This document shows, piece by piece, positions 1-9,471 of a stretch of 64,000 bases of DNA. Each line of letters opens with the position of its first letter. Within the stretch, counting starts at the first letter, position 1. The notes beneath the pieces were generated by a model, which searched no databases, was not told the origin of the DNA, and saw nothing but the letters and a program-made list of their open reading frames with translations. A program made the translations under genes and the position numbers. This stretch comes from Lentibacter algarum (GTDB lineage Bacteria > Pseudomonadota > Alphaproteobacteria > Rhodobacterales > Rhodobacteraceae): the NCBI RefSeq assembly GCF_040580765.1, contig NZ_CP158687.1, positions 2,790,001-2,854,000 of the forward strand, read 5' to 3'.

Positions 1-33
1 TCAACGGGTCGGATTGTGCAAAGCACAATCCGA
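1..33 (+). repeat. Dispersed intergenic repeat, copy A (3' part)
   Basis: This is the right-hand part of a repeat found elsewhere in the window. It contains CGGGTCGGATTG followed by a perfect 10-bp hairpin (CGGATTGTGC, loop AAA, GCACAATCCG) at 10-32. Copies C, D and F carry the same GGTCGGA/GATCGGA hairpin module. It lies just downstream of the sit operon, so it may act as a 3' end structure. The left part is outside the window. Confidence 0.6.
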
Positions 34-40
34 AGCCTCA

Positions 41-865
41 CTAAGCAGAACGTGACTTGTTCAGTGAAAGCTTCCGTAGAAACACGGCAACAAACATCAG
101 CGTCTGGATCAAGATAATCGTCGGCGCAGGCGCACTGTCGATGAAAAAGCTCGTGTAAACCCCCAGAAGAGACGAGCTCAAACAAACCAGAATCGACACC
201 CAGAGCATCGTCCGAAATTCGCGCACGAGCAAAAAGGCAATTGCCCCCGGCGCAATGAGAAGGCCAATCGCCAAGATCAAACCTACTGCCGAGAGCGTGG
301 CGACGATTGTGGCCGAAAGCGCCGTCAAGAGGCCGTAGTGCAGCCACGTCACTGGCAGACCAGATGCCTGTGCTTGAGCGGGGTCAAAGGCGTGAAGCAG
401 GAGGTCCTTCCATTTGATCAGAAGCGCAGCGGAGACAAGTGCGGCGATAATCGCTGTGGTCCAGAGCTCTTGGGCAGAAATCCCCAGCATGTTGCCAAAA
501 AGAATGTGGTCAAGATGCGCGTTTGTCTCAACGCCGACATAAAGCACGATCCCGAGCCCGAACATCCCAGAGAAGACCACACCCATGACCGTATCCTGCT
601 TTACGCGGCTGTTCTCGCTCAGATAGCCCGTGGCCAGCGCACAGACCATGCCCGCGAAAAACGCTCCCAAAATCAGCGGCGCACCGAGGATGTAAGCCAG
701 CACAATGCCAGGCAAAACGGCGTGGCTGACGGCGTCCCCCATAAGTGCCCAGCCTTTGAGCACAAGAAAGCAGCTCAGCAGCGCCGTCGGCACAGAGATC
801 AGCGCGACGATGAAGAAGGCCGTCTGCATAAACGGAAACTGGAACGGGAGAAGCAGTTCGCTCAT
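41..865 (-). CDS. sitD: Manganese/zinc ABC transporter permease (SitD/MntD-like)
   Basis: This is an integral membrane permease of the ABC-3 family that carries Mn2+ (possibly Zn2+/Fe2+) across the inner membrane. It has repeated hydrophobic segments, the GDAVSHAVLPG motif near residue 45 that is typical of the family, and a GLLIAPGAIAFLL segment near residue 200. The ORF is open further upstream, but the start at 865 ([10 protein letters not shown]) gives a 4-bp ATGA overlap with sitC and the usual length of about 274 residues. It is last of four overlapping genes, so its translation is probably coupled to sitC. The metal is inferred from family and from the Mur-like operator upstream of the operon. 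Confidence 0.9.
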   Translation of the reverse strand: MSELLLPFQFPFMQTAFFIVALISVPTALLSCFLVLKGWALMGDAVSHAVLPGIVLAYILGAPLILGAFFAGMVCALATGYLSENSRVKQDTVMGVVFSGMFGLGIVLYVGVETNAHLDHILFGNMLGISAQELWTTAIIAALVSAALLIKWKDLLLHAFDPAQAQASGLPVTWLHYGLLTALSATIVATLSAVGLILAIGLLIAPGAIAFLLVREFRTMLWVSILVCLSSSLLGVYTSFFIDSAPAPTIILIQTLMFVAVFLRKLSLNKSRSA

Positions 866-1716
866 GCCACCTCCTCCAGAGCTTGTCGCGCCATGCGCCG
901 CGCCGCGAGGCGTCCATGCTTGGGTGCAAACACGAAGGCGAAGAGAAAGAGAGTGGTTTGGAGGCAAACGATGATACCGCCTGTGGCCCCGTCAAGGAAG
1001 TAGCTGGCGTAAGCGCCAAGGAAGCTTGTCAGCGTACCAATGGCGACAGATGTCAGAATGAGCCGCGGGAAGCGGTCACATAAGAGGTAAGCCGTGGCCC
1101 CTGGCGTGACGACCAATGCAATGACCAAGAACGCACCAACGGTTTGCATGGCGGCAACGACGGACGCGGACAGCAGCACGAAGAAGACAGCCTTCAAGCG
1201 CGCAGGGTGCAACCCGATCGAGCGGGCGTGGCTTTCGTCAAAAAACGTCACCATCAAGTCTTTCCATTTCGCCAAAAGCACCACGAGGGTGACCCCGCCA
1301 ATCAAGGCCAGTTGCAGCGTGTCTTCGGGCGTAATTGCGAGAATATTGCCCATGGTGATGCTTTGCAGATCAATACTGACAGGCGAAACGGAGACGATGA
1401 AGAGGCCGAGGCCGAAAAAGCTGGTAAAGATCAGACCGATGATCACGTCGGTCTTGAGGCCAGAGCGCTCTGTGAGAAAGAGCATGGCAGCCGCCGCCAA
1501 CCCTCCCGCAAGGAAAGCTCCCAGCGCAAAAGGCAGGCCGAGCATATAGGCCCCTGCCACACCGGGCACAACCGAGTGCGAGAGTGCATCGCCGATGAGC
1601 GACCAGCCTTTGAGCATGAGATAGGCCGAGAGAAATGCGCAAACCCCTCCGACGAGGGCAGAGACCCACATGGCGTTGAGCATGTAGGTGTAGCTGAAAG
1701 GCTCTAGCCAGCTCAT
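862..1716 (-). CDS. sitC: Manganese/zinc ABC transporter permease (SitC/MntC-like)
   Basis: This is the second ABC-3 family permease of the metal importer. It is 284 residues long with about eight hydrophobic segments. The conserved cytoplasmic motif [14 protein letters not shown] lies near residue 42, and a [11 protein letters not shown] segment near residue 200 matches the equivalent position in SitD. It starts with [12 protein letters not shown] and overlaps both sitB upstream and sitD downstream by 4 bp. It probably forms a heterodimeric pore with SitD, energised by SitB. Having two different permeases is usual for the SitABCD class and unlike the single-permease Znu systems. That supports manganese as the main substrate, by family knowledge only. 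Confidence 0.9.
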   Translation of the reverse strand: MSWLEPFSYTYMLNAMWVSALVGGVCAFLSAYLMLKGWSLIGDALSHSVVPGVAGAYMLGLPFALGAFLAGGLAAAAMLFLTERSGLKTDVIIGLIFTSFFGLGLFIVSVSPVSIDLQSITMGNILAITPEDTLQLALIGGVTLVVLLAKWKDLMVTFFDESHARSIGLHPARLKAVFFVLLSASVVAAMQTVGAFLVIALVVTPGATAYLLCDRFPRLILTSVAIGTLTSFLGAYASYFLDGATGGIIVCLQTTLFLFAFVFAPKHGRLAARRMARQALEEVA

Positions 1717-2564
1717 TGGTCGCGATCCTGCCGTTGGGTCTGTTCGCCGTATTGCACAAAGGGGCGCTCGTCATCTGTCAGGATCGTTACGGCGCGTTCG
1801 TCACTATCTTCGTGGAGCGTATCGCGGCCGATTGTGATATGACGGAGCACCCCTCCGAAGGCTTCTTCGAGGTTGTCGCGGGTAAAGACCTCATCGGTAT
1901 GGCCATAGGCCAGCACTGTGCCTTTGACGAGCACTGTGCGGTCACAAAACTCAGGCACAGAACCGAGGTTGTGCGTGGCAACCAGCATGACCCGGCCTTC
2001 ATCGCGCAGCTCGCCCAAGAGTGTGATGATCTGGTTTTCCGTGGTCACATCGACGCCCGTAAAAGGCTCATCCAGCAAGATCACCTGACCCTCTTGCGCC
2101 AAGGCACGCGCTAGAAACACACGCTTGCGCTGCCCCCCCGAAAGCTCGCCGATCTGACGCTTGCGGAAGTCTTGCATGCTGACGCGAGTGAGCGCCTGAT
2201 CCACCGCTGCGTGGTCAGCGGCTTTGGGACGCCGCAGCATCCCCATGTGGCCGTAGCGACCCATCATCACCACATCCTCAACCAGAACAGGAAAGGCCCA
2301 ATCGACCTCCTCTGCTTGCGGTACATAGGCGACAAGGTTTTGCTTGAGCGCCTCGCGGATAGGCTTGCCCAAGAGGGTGATTTCGCCCTTTGAGATCGGC
2401 ACAAAGCCCATAATCGCCTTGAAGAGTGTCGACTTGCCCGCGCCGTTGACACCCACAAGTGCTGTCACTGTCCCACGAGGAATATTGAAGCTGGCGTCGC
2501 GCAGGGCGGTATGGCCGTTGCGGTATGTGACTGTGACGCCTTTGGCGTGGATGCCATCCATCAC
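1713..2564 (-). CDS. sitB: Manganese/zinc ABC transporter ATP-binding protein (SitB/MntB-like)
   Basis: This is the cytoplasmic ATPase of the metal importer. The Walker A motif GVNGAGKST is at about residues 38-46, the signature LSGGQRKR near residue 140, and Walker [13 protein letters not shown] near residue 160, followed by the switch histidine in VATHNLG. Its length of 283 residues is slightly above the 240-260 common in the family. The C-terminal tail ([20 protein letters not shown]) is polar and not part of the ATPase fold. It overlaps sitA and sitC by 4 bp each, so all four subunits are likely made from one transcript. Confidence 0.92.
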   Translation of the reverse strand: MMDGIHAKGVTVTYRNGHTALRDASFNIPRGTVTALVGVNGAGKSTLFKAIMGFVPISKGEITLLGKPIREALKQNLVAYVPQAEEVDWAFPVLVEDVVMMGRYGHMGMLRRPKAADHAAVDQALTRVSMQDFRKRQIGELSGGQRKRVFLARALAQEGQVILLDEPFTGVDVTTENQIITLLGELRDEGRVMLVATHNLGSVPEFCDRTVLVKGTVLAYGHTDEVFTRDNLEEAFGGVLRHITIGRDTLHEDSDERAVTILTDDERPFVQYGEQTQRQDRDQ

Positions 2565-3445
2565 TTGTCTCCCTTGAGGCCGTGAGCGACCGTTTCGGTG
2601 GTGACGCGCAAGAGGTCTAGGTATGTCGGCACGGGGCCGTCCTCGGCGCTGAGACTGTCGACATAGAGCACGCCGCCGTAAGCCGCGCCTGTTTCGCGGG
2701 CGACTTGTTCGGCGGGCGATGTACTGACTGTGCTTTCACAAAAGACCGCAGGAACCGAGTGTTCGCGCACCCCGTCTATCACGCGGCGGACCTGTTGAGG
2801 CGTACCAGTCTGGTCGGCATTCATGGGCCAGAGGTAAAGCTCTTGAAGGCCAAGGTCTCTCGCCAGATAGCTGAACGCGCCTTCGCAGGTCACAAGCCAG
2901 CGGTTTTCAGCAGGAATAGTCTCGATCTCGGCTTTGAGCGGCGCAAGCGTCTCGCGGATCTGGTTGGAATAGGCATTGGCATTGGCCTGATAGACGGCAG
3001 CATTGGCAGGGTCTGCCGTGCTGAGCGCACGTTCAATATTGGCGATATAGACAAGCGCGTTTTCGAGACCCATCCACGCGTGCGGATTGGCCTTGCCTTC
3101 ATAGCTTCCAGAGCCAATCGAAATCGGCTCAATCCCTTCGGACAGCGTCGCAGACGGGACATCGCCAAGATTGGCGAGGAATTGTTCAAACCAGAGTTCA
3201 AGGTTGAGGCCATTCCATAGGATCAGATCGGCGTCAGAGGCGCGGACAATGTCGCGTGGCGTGGGCTGATAACCGTGAATTTCGGCACCTGGCTTTGTCA
3301 CGGAGACAACATCAGCGGCCTCGCCAGCCACGTTTTGCGCCATATCAGCGAGGACAGTGAAAGTTGTCACGACTTTGAGCTTGTCTTGGGCCGCGAGGCT
3401 TGTGGCCGTCAGAAACGCAAAACAGAGCAACAATGAACGGAGCAT
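2561..3445 (-). CDS. sitA: Manganese/zinc ABC transporter substrate-binding protein (SitA/PsaA-like)
   Basis: This is the periplasmic metal-binding protein of the cluster A-I family. It begins with a Sec signal peptide ([19 protein letters not shown]). The expected ligands are visible: His in [13 protein letters not shown], His in NPHAWMG, Glu in [12 protein letters not shown], and Asp in LYVDSLS near the C-terminus. Two His plus Glu and Asp is the Mn/Fe type of site. There is no histidine-rich loop such as ZnuA has. It is first in the operon. A palindrome resembling a Mur box lies 36-52 bp upstream of its ATG. Confidence 0.93.
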   Translation of the reverse strand: MLRSLLLCFAFLTATSLAAQDKLKVVTTFTVLADMAQNVAGEAADVVSVTKPGAEIHGYQPTPRDIVRASDADLILWNGLNLELWFEQFLANLGDVPSATLSEGIEPISIGSGSYEGKANPHAWMGLENALVYIANIERALSTADPANAAVYQANANAYSNQIRETLAPLKAEIETIPAENRWLVTCEGAFSYLARDLGLQELYLWPMNADQTGTPQQVRRVIDGVREHSVPAVFCESTVSTSPAEQVARETGAAYGGVLYVDSLSAEDGPVPTYLDLLRVTTETVAHGLKGDK

Positions 3446-3480
3446 GAAAGAAGACCTTTCTATGAGTCAGCTAACTGTAA

Positions 3481-3497
3481 TTGCAAATCACTCGCAA
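3481..3497. promoter_or_regulatory. Mur/Fur-type operator for sitABCD
   Basis: TTGCAAATCACTCGCAA is an imperfect palindrome (6 of 8 pairs match around a central C) just upstream of sitA. It resembles the Mur boxes reported upstream of sitA in Rhizobiales and Rhodobacterales, where Mn-loaded Mur represses the operon. The sequence shows only the palindrome and its position. The regulator gene is not in the window. Confidence 0.6.
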
Positions 3498-3570
3498 CTA
3501 CAAGAGGCAGATCAGAAATAGTCAGCGGCCGAGCGCTTGCAATAGGCGCATGAAGGGTTAGCTTGGCGAA

Positions 3571-4239
3571 ATGACACAAAACGCACTCATCATCGGCGCA
3601 TCTGGCGGCATCGGCGCCGCTGTAGCGCAAGACCTAGAAACACGCGGCTGGCAGGTGACACGGCTCTCGCGCGCACATGACGGCTTGGACATTAGCGATC
3701 AGGCCAATGTGGATGCACATTTGGAAGCACAGAACGGTCCTTACAAGCTCGTCTTTATGGCGTCTGGCGTGCTTGCCGCCGAGGGCGGAGCGCCTGAAAA
3801 AGCACTGAGCCAGATCCGACAGGAGAGCTTTGAGGAGGTCTTCAAGGTCAACACCTTTGGTGTAGCCTATGTCTTGCGCCACGTGCCGAAGCTTCTGCCG
3901 AAGAAGGGCCGCTCTGTTCTGGCTGTTTTGACAGCGCGGGTCGGCTCTATCGGCGATAATAATATTGGTGGCTGGCACGCCTACCGCGCCTCCAAGGCCG
4001 CTGCAAACCAGCTACTGCGCGGCGCGGCTATCGAGCTGGGACGCAGCCACAAAGAAGCGATTGCTGTGGCACTGCACCCCGGGACTGTGGCCACAGACTT
4101 TACCGCAAACTACGCTGCACGGCACAGTACAGTTCGCCCAGAGGCGGCCGCGAAAAACTTGGTGGACGTTATGCTGGGGCTCACTCCCGAAGACAGCGGG
4201 CAGTTCTTTGACTACGCTTATAAACCGATTGAATGGTAA
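3571..4239 (+). CDS. Short-chain dehydrogenase/reductase (C-factor-like SDR)
   Basis: This is a classical SDR of 222 residues that probably uses NAD(P)H. The N-terminal cofactor motif is GASGGIG at residues 9-15. The catalytic motif is YRASK near residue 144, preceded by the usual serine region (ARVGSIGDN). The HPGTVATDF segment after the active site is typical of the CsgA/C-factor-like SDRs. It is divergent from sitA and shares its intergenic region with that operon, but no functional link is evident. The substrate cannot be predicted from sequence. Confidence 0.85.
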   Translation: MTQNALIIGASGGIGAAVAQDLETRGWQVTRLSRAHDGLDISDQANVDAHLEAQNGPYKLVFMASGVLAAEGGAPEKALSQIRQESFEEVFKVNTFGVAYVLRHVPKLLPKKGRSVLAVLTARVGSIGDNNIGGWHAYRASKAAANQLLRGAAIELGRSHKEAIAVALHPGTVATDFTANYAARHSTVRPEAAAKNLVDVMLGLTPEDSGQFFDYAYKPIEW

Positions 4240-4369
4240 GTGCGGAATGGGCGACACCCTGCATCTAGCGCATTTGAGCCAAGTTCTTTGGCGGATGTAC
4301 ACCCATCGTTGACGAGTTTGACAAAACAAGGTTAGCGCGATGTTAACGCGCCAAAAGAAAGAGAGAGCC

Positions 4370-5293
4370 ATGTCTGTGCCCGCGCTGGACGCCAGCACCG
4401 TGATCGAACCGATCCGCCAGCTTTCTGATGCGGGTGGGGCGGGTGTGCTCTGTGTAATCACCCATGTTGACGGCCCGTCTTATCGTCCGCTCGGAGCAAT
4501 GATGGCCGTTCTTGAAGACGGGCGGCGCATCGGCACGCTCTCCTCCGGCTGTGTCGAAGCCGATATTGCGCTTCATGCTGCCAAGGCGCTGGACACAAAC
4601 ACGCCCTATACGGTGCGCTACGGGAAGGGCTCGCCTTTTGCAGACATCGTACTGCCCTGCGGTGGCGGGCTTGAAATTATGCTTTTGCCACGCCCTGATG
4701 TCGCCGTGCTGAACACGCTGCTGAGCCATCATGTGGCACGACAAGCCTGTGTCTTGGACATGGACCAGCGCAGCGGAGCTTTGATTGCTGTGACCCAAGG
4801 GGCAACAGGCTGGACCGGAGATATATTCAGCATAGCAATTGACCCTGAAATTCGCTTTTTCATTTTTGGCAAAGGGCCAGAGACAGCAACATTTGCTGGG
4901 CTTGTGCAGGCAGCAGGCTACCCCAATCTCGTGCTTTCACCTGACGCTGAAACGCTTAACGCCGTGGGCGCGGCAGGCTGCGCTACCCAACATTTGACCC
5001 ATGCGCATTGTCCCGCAGGCCTCGGCATTGACGAGCGCAGCGCCGTTGTTTTGTTTTTCCATGATCACGATTGGGAGCCCCCTATTTTGGCAGAGGCTTT
5101 GACAACAGACGCGTTTTACGTGGGCGCCCAAGGCAGCATGCGGGCGGCCGAGATGCGGCGAATGGAGCTCATACGACTTGGAGTTTCTGATGACGCCATA
5201 GCAGAGTTGCGGGGGCCCATCGGGCTTGTGCCTTCAGTGCGGGATGCACGCAAACTTGCGGTGAGTGTCTTGGCAGAAGTTTTAAGCGTCTAG
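4370..5293 (+). CDS. XdhC family protein (molybdoenzyme maturation)
   Basis: Proteins of the XdhC/CoxI family help insert sulfurated molybdenum cofactor into xanthine dehydrogenase or related hydroxylases. The N-terminal XdhC_CoxI domain shows VDGPSYRPLGAMM and the cysteine motif GTLSSGCVEADI. The C-terminal Rossmann-like domain has FGKGPETATF and ends with YVGAQGSM and GLVPSVRDARKLAVSVLAE. The start at 4370 (MSVPALDAS) is preferred over an in-frame ATG at 4340 because AGAGAG precedes it. No xdhA/xdhB or other molybdoenzyme gene is nearby, so its client is unknown. An orphan XdhC could also serve a CoxL-type enzyme elsewhere. Confidence 0.85.
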   Translation: MSVPALDASTVIEPIRQLSDAGGAGVLCVITHVDGPSYRPLGAMMAVLEDGRRIGTLSSGCVEADIALHAAKALDTNTPYTVRYGKGSPFADIVLPCGGGLEIMLLPRPDVAVLNTLLSHHVARQACVLDMDQRSGALIAVTQGATGWTGDIFSIAIDPEIRFFIFGKGPETATFAGLVQAAGYPNLVLSPDAETLNAVGAAGCATQHLTHAHCPAGLGIDERSAVVLFFHDHDWEPPILAEALTTDAFYVGAQGSMRAAEMRRMELIRLGVSDDAIAELRGPIGLVPSVRDARKLAVSVLAEVLSV

Positions 5294-5375
5294 GGATTGT
5301 GCTAGCGCAAAGCCAAAGCGCCCCGCTGGGGGCCTTTGGCCCCCAGACCCCCTAGGATATTTCCAGAAAGAAAAA
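5294..5375 (-). repeat. Dispersed intergenic repeat, copy B
   Basis: Read on the minus strand, this has the common left end CTTTCTGGAAATATCC, then a GGGGGTCTGGGGGCC hairpin with CCCCCAGC. It fills the gap between the convergent xdhC-like gene and selO. The hairpin has GC arms but no clean T-run. See the separate finding on the repeat family. Confidence 0.65.
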
Positions 5376-5395
5376 GAGCTGGGTCCGCTTTTGGT

Positions 5396-6877
5396 TTAGG
5401 TTCCACAGAAGGTTTTATAAGGACCAAAGCTGTCGGGAGCAGCTAGGCTGTAACTCTCGGCATTTGGCTGCTCTGTGAAAGGCGTTTGCAGAACTTTGAG
5501 GAGTGCCTCAAACGGAGCCATATCGCCCGCTTCCGCCGCTTGGAGCGCCTCTTCAACTTTATGATTGCGCGGGATGTAGAGCGGGTTCGTTGCGTTCATC
5601 TCGGCGGCGCGGCCCTGAGGCGTTTGGGCCTCTTCGCCGATCCGTGCGAAATAGGCGGCGAGCCAACCATCGAGTTCTTTGCTCGGATCATCATACAGAG
5701 CGCGCAGGGGAGATGTGTTGCCAAGCACGGCCTCCGCGAGAGCGCGGAAAGCTTGCGTATAATCGACATTCTGGCCCTGCATCGTCATCAGAAAGCCGTT
5801 TGCGAGCGCGAGATCACCTTCTTTGTCCTGCAAGAGGCCAAGCTTTTGGCGCACACCCGTCAGCCAAGCAGCTTGATAAAGCGTGGGGAAATTATTGATC
5901 ACAGCCGTTGCCTCTGCGATGGCCTTGTCATCATCTGCGTTGATCAGGCCAAGGAGGCATTCGGCAAGGCGGGCGAGGTTCCATGCGGCCATGTTGGGCT
6001 GATTGCCGTAAGCGTAGCGGCCTTGTTGGTCGATGGAAGAGAAGCTCGCCTTCGGGCTGTAGCTGTCGAGAAAAGCACAGGGGCCATAGTCAATCGTTTC
6101 GCCAGAAATGGTCATGTTGTCGGTGTTCATCACACCGTGCACAAAGCCGATATTGACCCATTGCGCGACAAGGCTTGCCTGCCGCTCGGCAACGCGCTTC
6201 AGGAAGCTGAGGTAGCGGCCTTCGCGCCCCACAAGATCGGGATCATGGCGCGCGATGGCGTAATCCGCGAGCTTTTGCAGCATTTCAGTGTCGCCGCGTG
6301 CCGCAAAGAACTGAAAGCTGCCGACCCTCAGGTGAGAGCTTGCAATGCGCGCCAAAACGGCACCGTCCTTGGCGCCTGTTTCACGATGGATTTTCTCCCC
6401 CGTTGTGACTGCGGCCAAGGCGCGGGTTGTGGGGATGCCTAGGGCATGCATGGCCTCACCGATGAGGTATTCGCGCAGGACGGGACCGAGCGCGGCCTTG
6501 CCATCGCCACCACGGGAAAAGGGCGTGCGGCCCGACCCCTTCAGGTGAAGGTCGCGACGCCTTCCAAAACGGTCGATCAGCTCACCCAAAAGCAGCGCAC
6601 GGCCATCGCCGAGCTGGGGCGAGAAGCCCCCAAACTGGTGGCCTGCATAGGCCATGGCCAAGGGAGCCGCACCTGTGGGCGCACGCATGCCTGTAAATAC
6701 AAGCGCGCCCGCTTCACCTGCGAGCGCATCTGCATCAAGGCCAAGCTCCTCGGCCAGCGCCACATTGAGCTTAAGCATCTGCGGCGCGGGAACTTTATCA
6801 CCCTGCCACTGCGCATAGGCGCCAGACAGCTCGCGGTGATAGCTATTGTCGAAGGCAAAATCGGGGAGTTTGGTCAT
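5396..6877 (-). CDS. selO: Protein adenylyltransferase SelO (YdiU family)
   Basis: SelO is a pseudokinase-fold enzyme that transfers AMP from ATP to protein hydroxyl groups and takes part in redox responses. The match is clear: GYAHQFGGFSPQLGDGRA, then LKGSGRTPFSRGGDGKAALG, and the metal-binding segment GVMNTDNMTISGETIDYGPC. The preferred start is MTKLPDFAF at 6877 (about 493 residues), because 10 upstream residues of the open frame look non-conserved and GAGGA precedes this ATG. The C-terminus ends in CGT, keeping a Cys three residues from the end. That is where eukaryotic SelO has selenocysteine and E. coli YdiU has a redox cysteine. Confidence 0.93.
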   Translation of the reverse strand: MTKLPDFAFDNSYHRELSGAYAQWQGDKVPAPQMLKLNVALAEELGLDADALAGEAGALVFTGMRAPTGAAPLAMAYAGHQFGGFSPQLGDGRALLLGELIDRFGRRRDLHLKGSGRTPFSRGGDGKAALGPVLREYLIGEAMHALGIPTTRALAAVTTGEKIHRETGAKDGAVLARIASSHLRVGSFQFFAARGDTEMLQKLADYAIARHDPDLVGREGRYLSFLKRVAERQASLVAQWVNIGFVHGVMNTDNMTISGETIDYGPCAFLDSYSPKASFSSIDQQGRYAYGNQPNMAAWNLARLAECLLGLINADDDKAIAEATAVINNFPTLYQAAWLTGVRQKLGLLQDKEGDLALANGFLMTMQGQNVDYTQAFRALAEAVLGNTSPLRALYDDPSKELDGWLAAYFARIGEEAQTPQGRAAEMNATNPLYIPRNHKVEEALQAAEAGDMAPFEALLKVLQTPFTEQPNAESYSLAAPDSFGPYKTFCGT

Positions 6878-6952
6878 GATGCGCGCGTCCTCATTGGGCC
6901 TTGCCAATGTAGGCCAAAGCGGGCGGGGATCAACCTTTCGCGCAGCGAGAGT

Positions 6953-8419
6953 TCAGCGCATCACGAAAGGGTCGGGAATCGGCTCATCCGATGTCCGAAG
7001 CCAGACCGCTTTTGTCCGCGTATAATCTAGCGCAGCTGCAAGTCCGCCCTCGCGCCCATGCCCGCTGAGGCCGTGGCCACCAAAAGGCGCGATGGGGCTA
7101 ACGGCGCGGTAAGTATTGACCCAGACAATACCTGCCCGAATGCCACGGATCATCCGATGGGCGCGCGTGAGGCTTGTTGTAAAGACGCCCGAGGCAAGAC
7201 CAAACGCTGTATCATTGGCGATATCGAGCGCTTCGGCCTCGGACTCAAAGCTGACGGCAGACAGAACGGGACCGAAGAACTCTTCGGTCAGGCAAGGCGC
7301 ATCTGGCGCGGCGGAACAATCAAGAATGGTGGGCGGGAAGTAGTGCCCTGCCCCTTCCAAGCGCGTGCCGCCTGTAACAAGCTTGGCACCTGCCGCGAGA
7401 GAACGGGCGATAATATCTTCAGCGCGCGCGACTTGGGCAGCTGTGCAAAGGGGGCCAACTTCTGTGGCCATATTATCGGGTGCGCCGATGATGACGGCCT
7501 CGGCCTTGGCCTTTAGCTTCGCAAGGAACGCCTCTTTGACGCTTGCGGCCACAACAAGCCGCGAGCCCGCGACGCAGCTCTGGCCAGACGCGGCGAAAAT
7601 ACCAGAAACTTGCGCGTTGGCTGCGCTCTCCAGATCAGCATCCTCAAAGACAATAAAGGGCGACTTGCCACCCAGTTCGAGCGAAGTGGAGGCGAGATTT
7701 TCAGCCGAGCCACGCACGATATGGCGGGCGGTATCGGGGCCACCTGTGAAAGCAATATGCGCCACTTTCGGATGGCTTGTCAGGACCGCCCCGCAGCGCG
7801 GACCAAAGCCTGTGAGCACATTGACCACGCCTGCTGGAAAGCCCGCTTCATGCACCAACCGCGCAAAAGCAAGCAAGGGCGCAGGGCCTTCCTCAGACGC
7901 TTTGAGAACCACTGTACACCCTGCCGCCAAAGCGGGGCCAAGCTTGACTGCCGCAAGGAAGAGCTGCGAATTCCAAGGAACTATGGCGGCGACCACGCCA
8001 ACAGGCTCCCGCCTCAGCCAGACTTCCATGTCGGGCTTATCGATCGGCAGATGCGCGCCTTCGATCTTGTCGGCAAGGCCAGCATAATAGCGATAGTATT
8101 CGGCAACATAGGCAATCTGGGCCGAGGTTTCGCGGATGATCTTGCCAGTATCGCGCGTTTCTAGGCGGGCCAGCTCGCTGGCGTTTTCGGCCACAAGATC
8201 GGCCAAACGATAGAGCAGCTTACCGCGCGCTGTGGCCGTCATGTCAGCCCATGCAGGAGCAAGAAACGCCGCGTGCGCCGCCTCAACCGCTGCGTTCACA
8301 TCGGCCTCACGGGCCTCAGGCATAAGCGCCCAAGCTGTGCCTGACGCGGGATCGAGGCTTTCAAAATTGGCGCTCGCTTTGGAGAAGTCGCCACCGATAT
8401 ATTGCTCAAACTCTTGCAT
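6953..8419 (-). CDS. Aldehyde dehydrogenase family protein (catabolic cluster)
   Basis: This is an NAD(P)+-dependent aldehyde dehydrogenase of 488 residues, the normal family length. The catalytic Glu lies in [10 protein letters not shown] near residue 248 and the catalytic Cys in SGQSCVAGSR near residue 282. The substrate-side fold shows VPWNSQLFLAAVKLGPALAAG. It is last in the run AA_synth, hydrolase, flavin reductase, monooxygenase, ALDH, and lies 9 bp after the monooxygenase gene. It therefore probably oxidises an aldehyde released by the upstream oxygenase and hydrolase. The substrate is not known. Confidence 0.9.
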   Translation of the reverse strand: MQEFEQYIGGDFSKASANFESLDPASGTAWALMPEAREADVNAAVEAAHAAFLAPAWADMTATARGKLLYRLADLVAENASELARLETRDTGKIIRETSAQIAYVAEYYRYYAGLADKIEGAHLPIDKPDMEVWLRREPVGVVAAIVPWNSQLFLAAVKLGPALAAGCTVVLKASEEGPAPLLAFARLVHEAGFPAGVVNVLTGFGPRCGAVLTSHPKVAHIAFTGGPDTARHIVRGSAENLASTSLELGGKSPFIVFEDADLESAANAQVSGIFAASGQSCVAGSRLVVAASVKEAFLAKLKAKAEAVIIGAPDNMATEVGPLCTAAQVARAEDIIARSLAAGAKLVTGGTRLEGAGHYFPPTILDCSAAPDAPCLTEEFFGPVLSAVSFESEAEALDIANDTAFGLASGVFTTSLTRAHRMIRGIRAGIVWVNTYRAVSPIAPFGGHGLSGHGREGGLAAALDYTRTKAVWLRTSDEPIPDPFVMR

Positions 8420-8428
8420 TTTATGTCC

Positions 8429-9466
8429 TTAGGCGAAGGCAGGCATGACATCGTTTATGAAGCGCTCAAGGCTGGCGCGTTTGCGCTCAAAGCTCATTCC
8501 TGAGTCAATCCAGAGCGAATATTCGTCATAACCCATGTCCTGATATGTTTTGATCCGTGCGATAGCATCATCAGCTGTGGCGATCACATTGTCACGCAGC
8601 ATAGCCTCTGGTGTATAAAACGGGTGTGACGCTATTTCTGCGTCCGAGAGCGGCGCAATCAGCCCTTGGCTGACGGGTCGCTCGTTTTTAAACCATGCGC
8701 CGAAGTAGCAATAGAAGCGGTTGATTTCTTCTGCAGCTTGGCGCGCGTCTTCGGCGCTCTCGGCGATGTAAGTATGGTTCAACAGCATGATCTCGGGGCG
8801 CGGAATATCAGGAAATTTGGCGCAGGCGGCATTGAACGTTTCCATCAGTTTGGTCACTTCTTCATCGCCCTGCCAGAGTGGTGTCACTTGCACATGACAG
8901 CCTTGGGCCACGGCGAACTCATGGCTGTTCGGGTCACGCGCCGCGATCCAAACGGGCGGTCCGCCCTCCTGAACAGGCTTGGGCGAAGACGTTGTCGACG
9001 GGAAGCTGTGAAACTCTCCCTCTTGGGCATAATCTCCGTCCCAGAGTGCTTTGATTGCAGGAACAAGAGCGCGCATGCGCTGGCCTGCTTCCCAAGCATC
9101 CATCCCTGGCATGATGCGCTCGTATTCGTAATTATATGCGCCGCGCGCGATACCAAGATCAATACGGCCCTCTGTGATCAGGTCCGCCATCGCAGCTTCG
9201 CCTGCAAGGGCGATTGGATGCCAGAAAGGCGCGATGATTGTCCCTGTGCCGAGGCGAACATGTTTTGTTTGGCGTGCGACATCGATCAGGCTCAGGAACG
9301 GGTTGGGCGCGATTGTGAAATCCATCCCATGATGCTCGCCAGTCCAGACTGCATGCATGCCGCCCTCATCAGCCATCTTCGCCAGCGTCAGAAAATCTTG
9401 ATAAAGCTGGCGCTGGTCCTGATCGGGGCTGACGCGCTCCATATGCACAAAGAGAGAAAACCGCAT
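8429..9466 (-). CDS. LLM-class flavin-dependent monooxygenase
   Basis: This is a luciferase-like TIM-barrel monooxygenase of 345 residues that uses reduced FMN and O2. Family features include WTGEHHGMDF near residue 42, the LGTGTIIAPFWHP segment, and LIRTEGR-like LITEGRIDLGIARG near residue 110. Reduced flavin is probably supplied by the flavin reductase encoded 5 bp upstream in the same direction. The pairing resembles RutA/RutF of uracil degradation and two-component alkane or heterocycle monooxygenases, but RutB/RutC homologues are absent. The substrate is unknown. Confidence 0.88.
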   Translation of the reverse strand: MRFSLFVHMERVSPDQDQRQLYQDFLTLAKMADEGGMHAVWTGEHHGMDFTIAPNPFLSLIDVARQTKHVRLGTGTIIAPFWHPIALAGEAAMADLITEGRIDLGIARGAYNYEYERIMPGMDAWEAGQRMRALVPAIKALWDGDYAQEGEFHSFPSTTSSPKPVQEGGPPVWIAARDPNSHEFAVAQGCHVQVTPLWQGDEEVTKLMETFNAACAKFPDIPRPEIMLLNHTYIAESAEDARQAAEEINRFYCYFGAWFKNERPVSQGLIAPLSDAEIASHPFYTPEAMLRDNVIATADDAIARIKTYQDMGYDEYSLWIDSGMSFERKRASLERFINDVMPAFA

Positions 9467-9471
9467 GAGGC

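Noticed and set aside
5486..6442. 318-codon frame antisense to selO
   Set aside because: The selO reading has strong family motifs. This one has no recognised domain.
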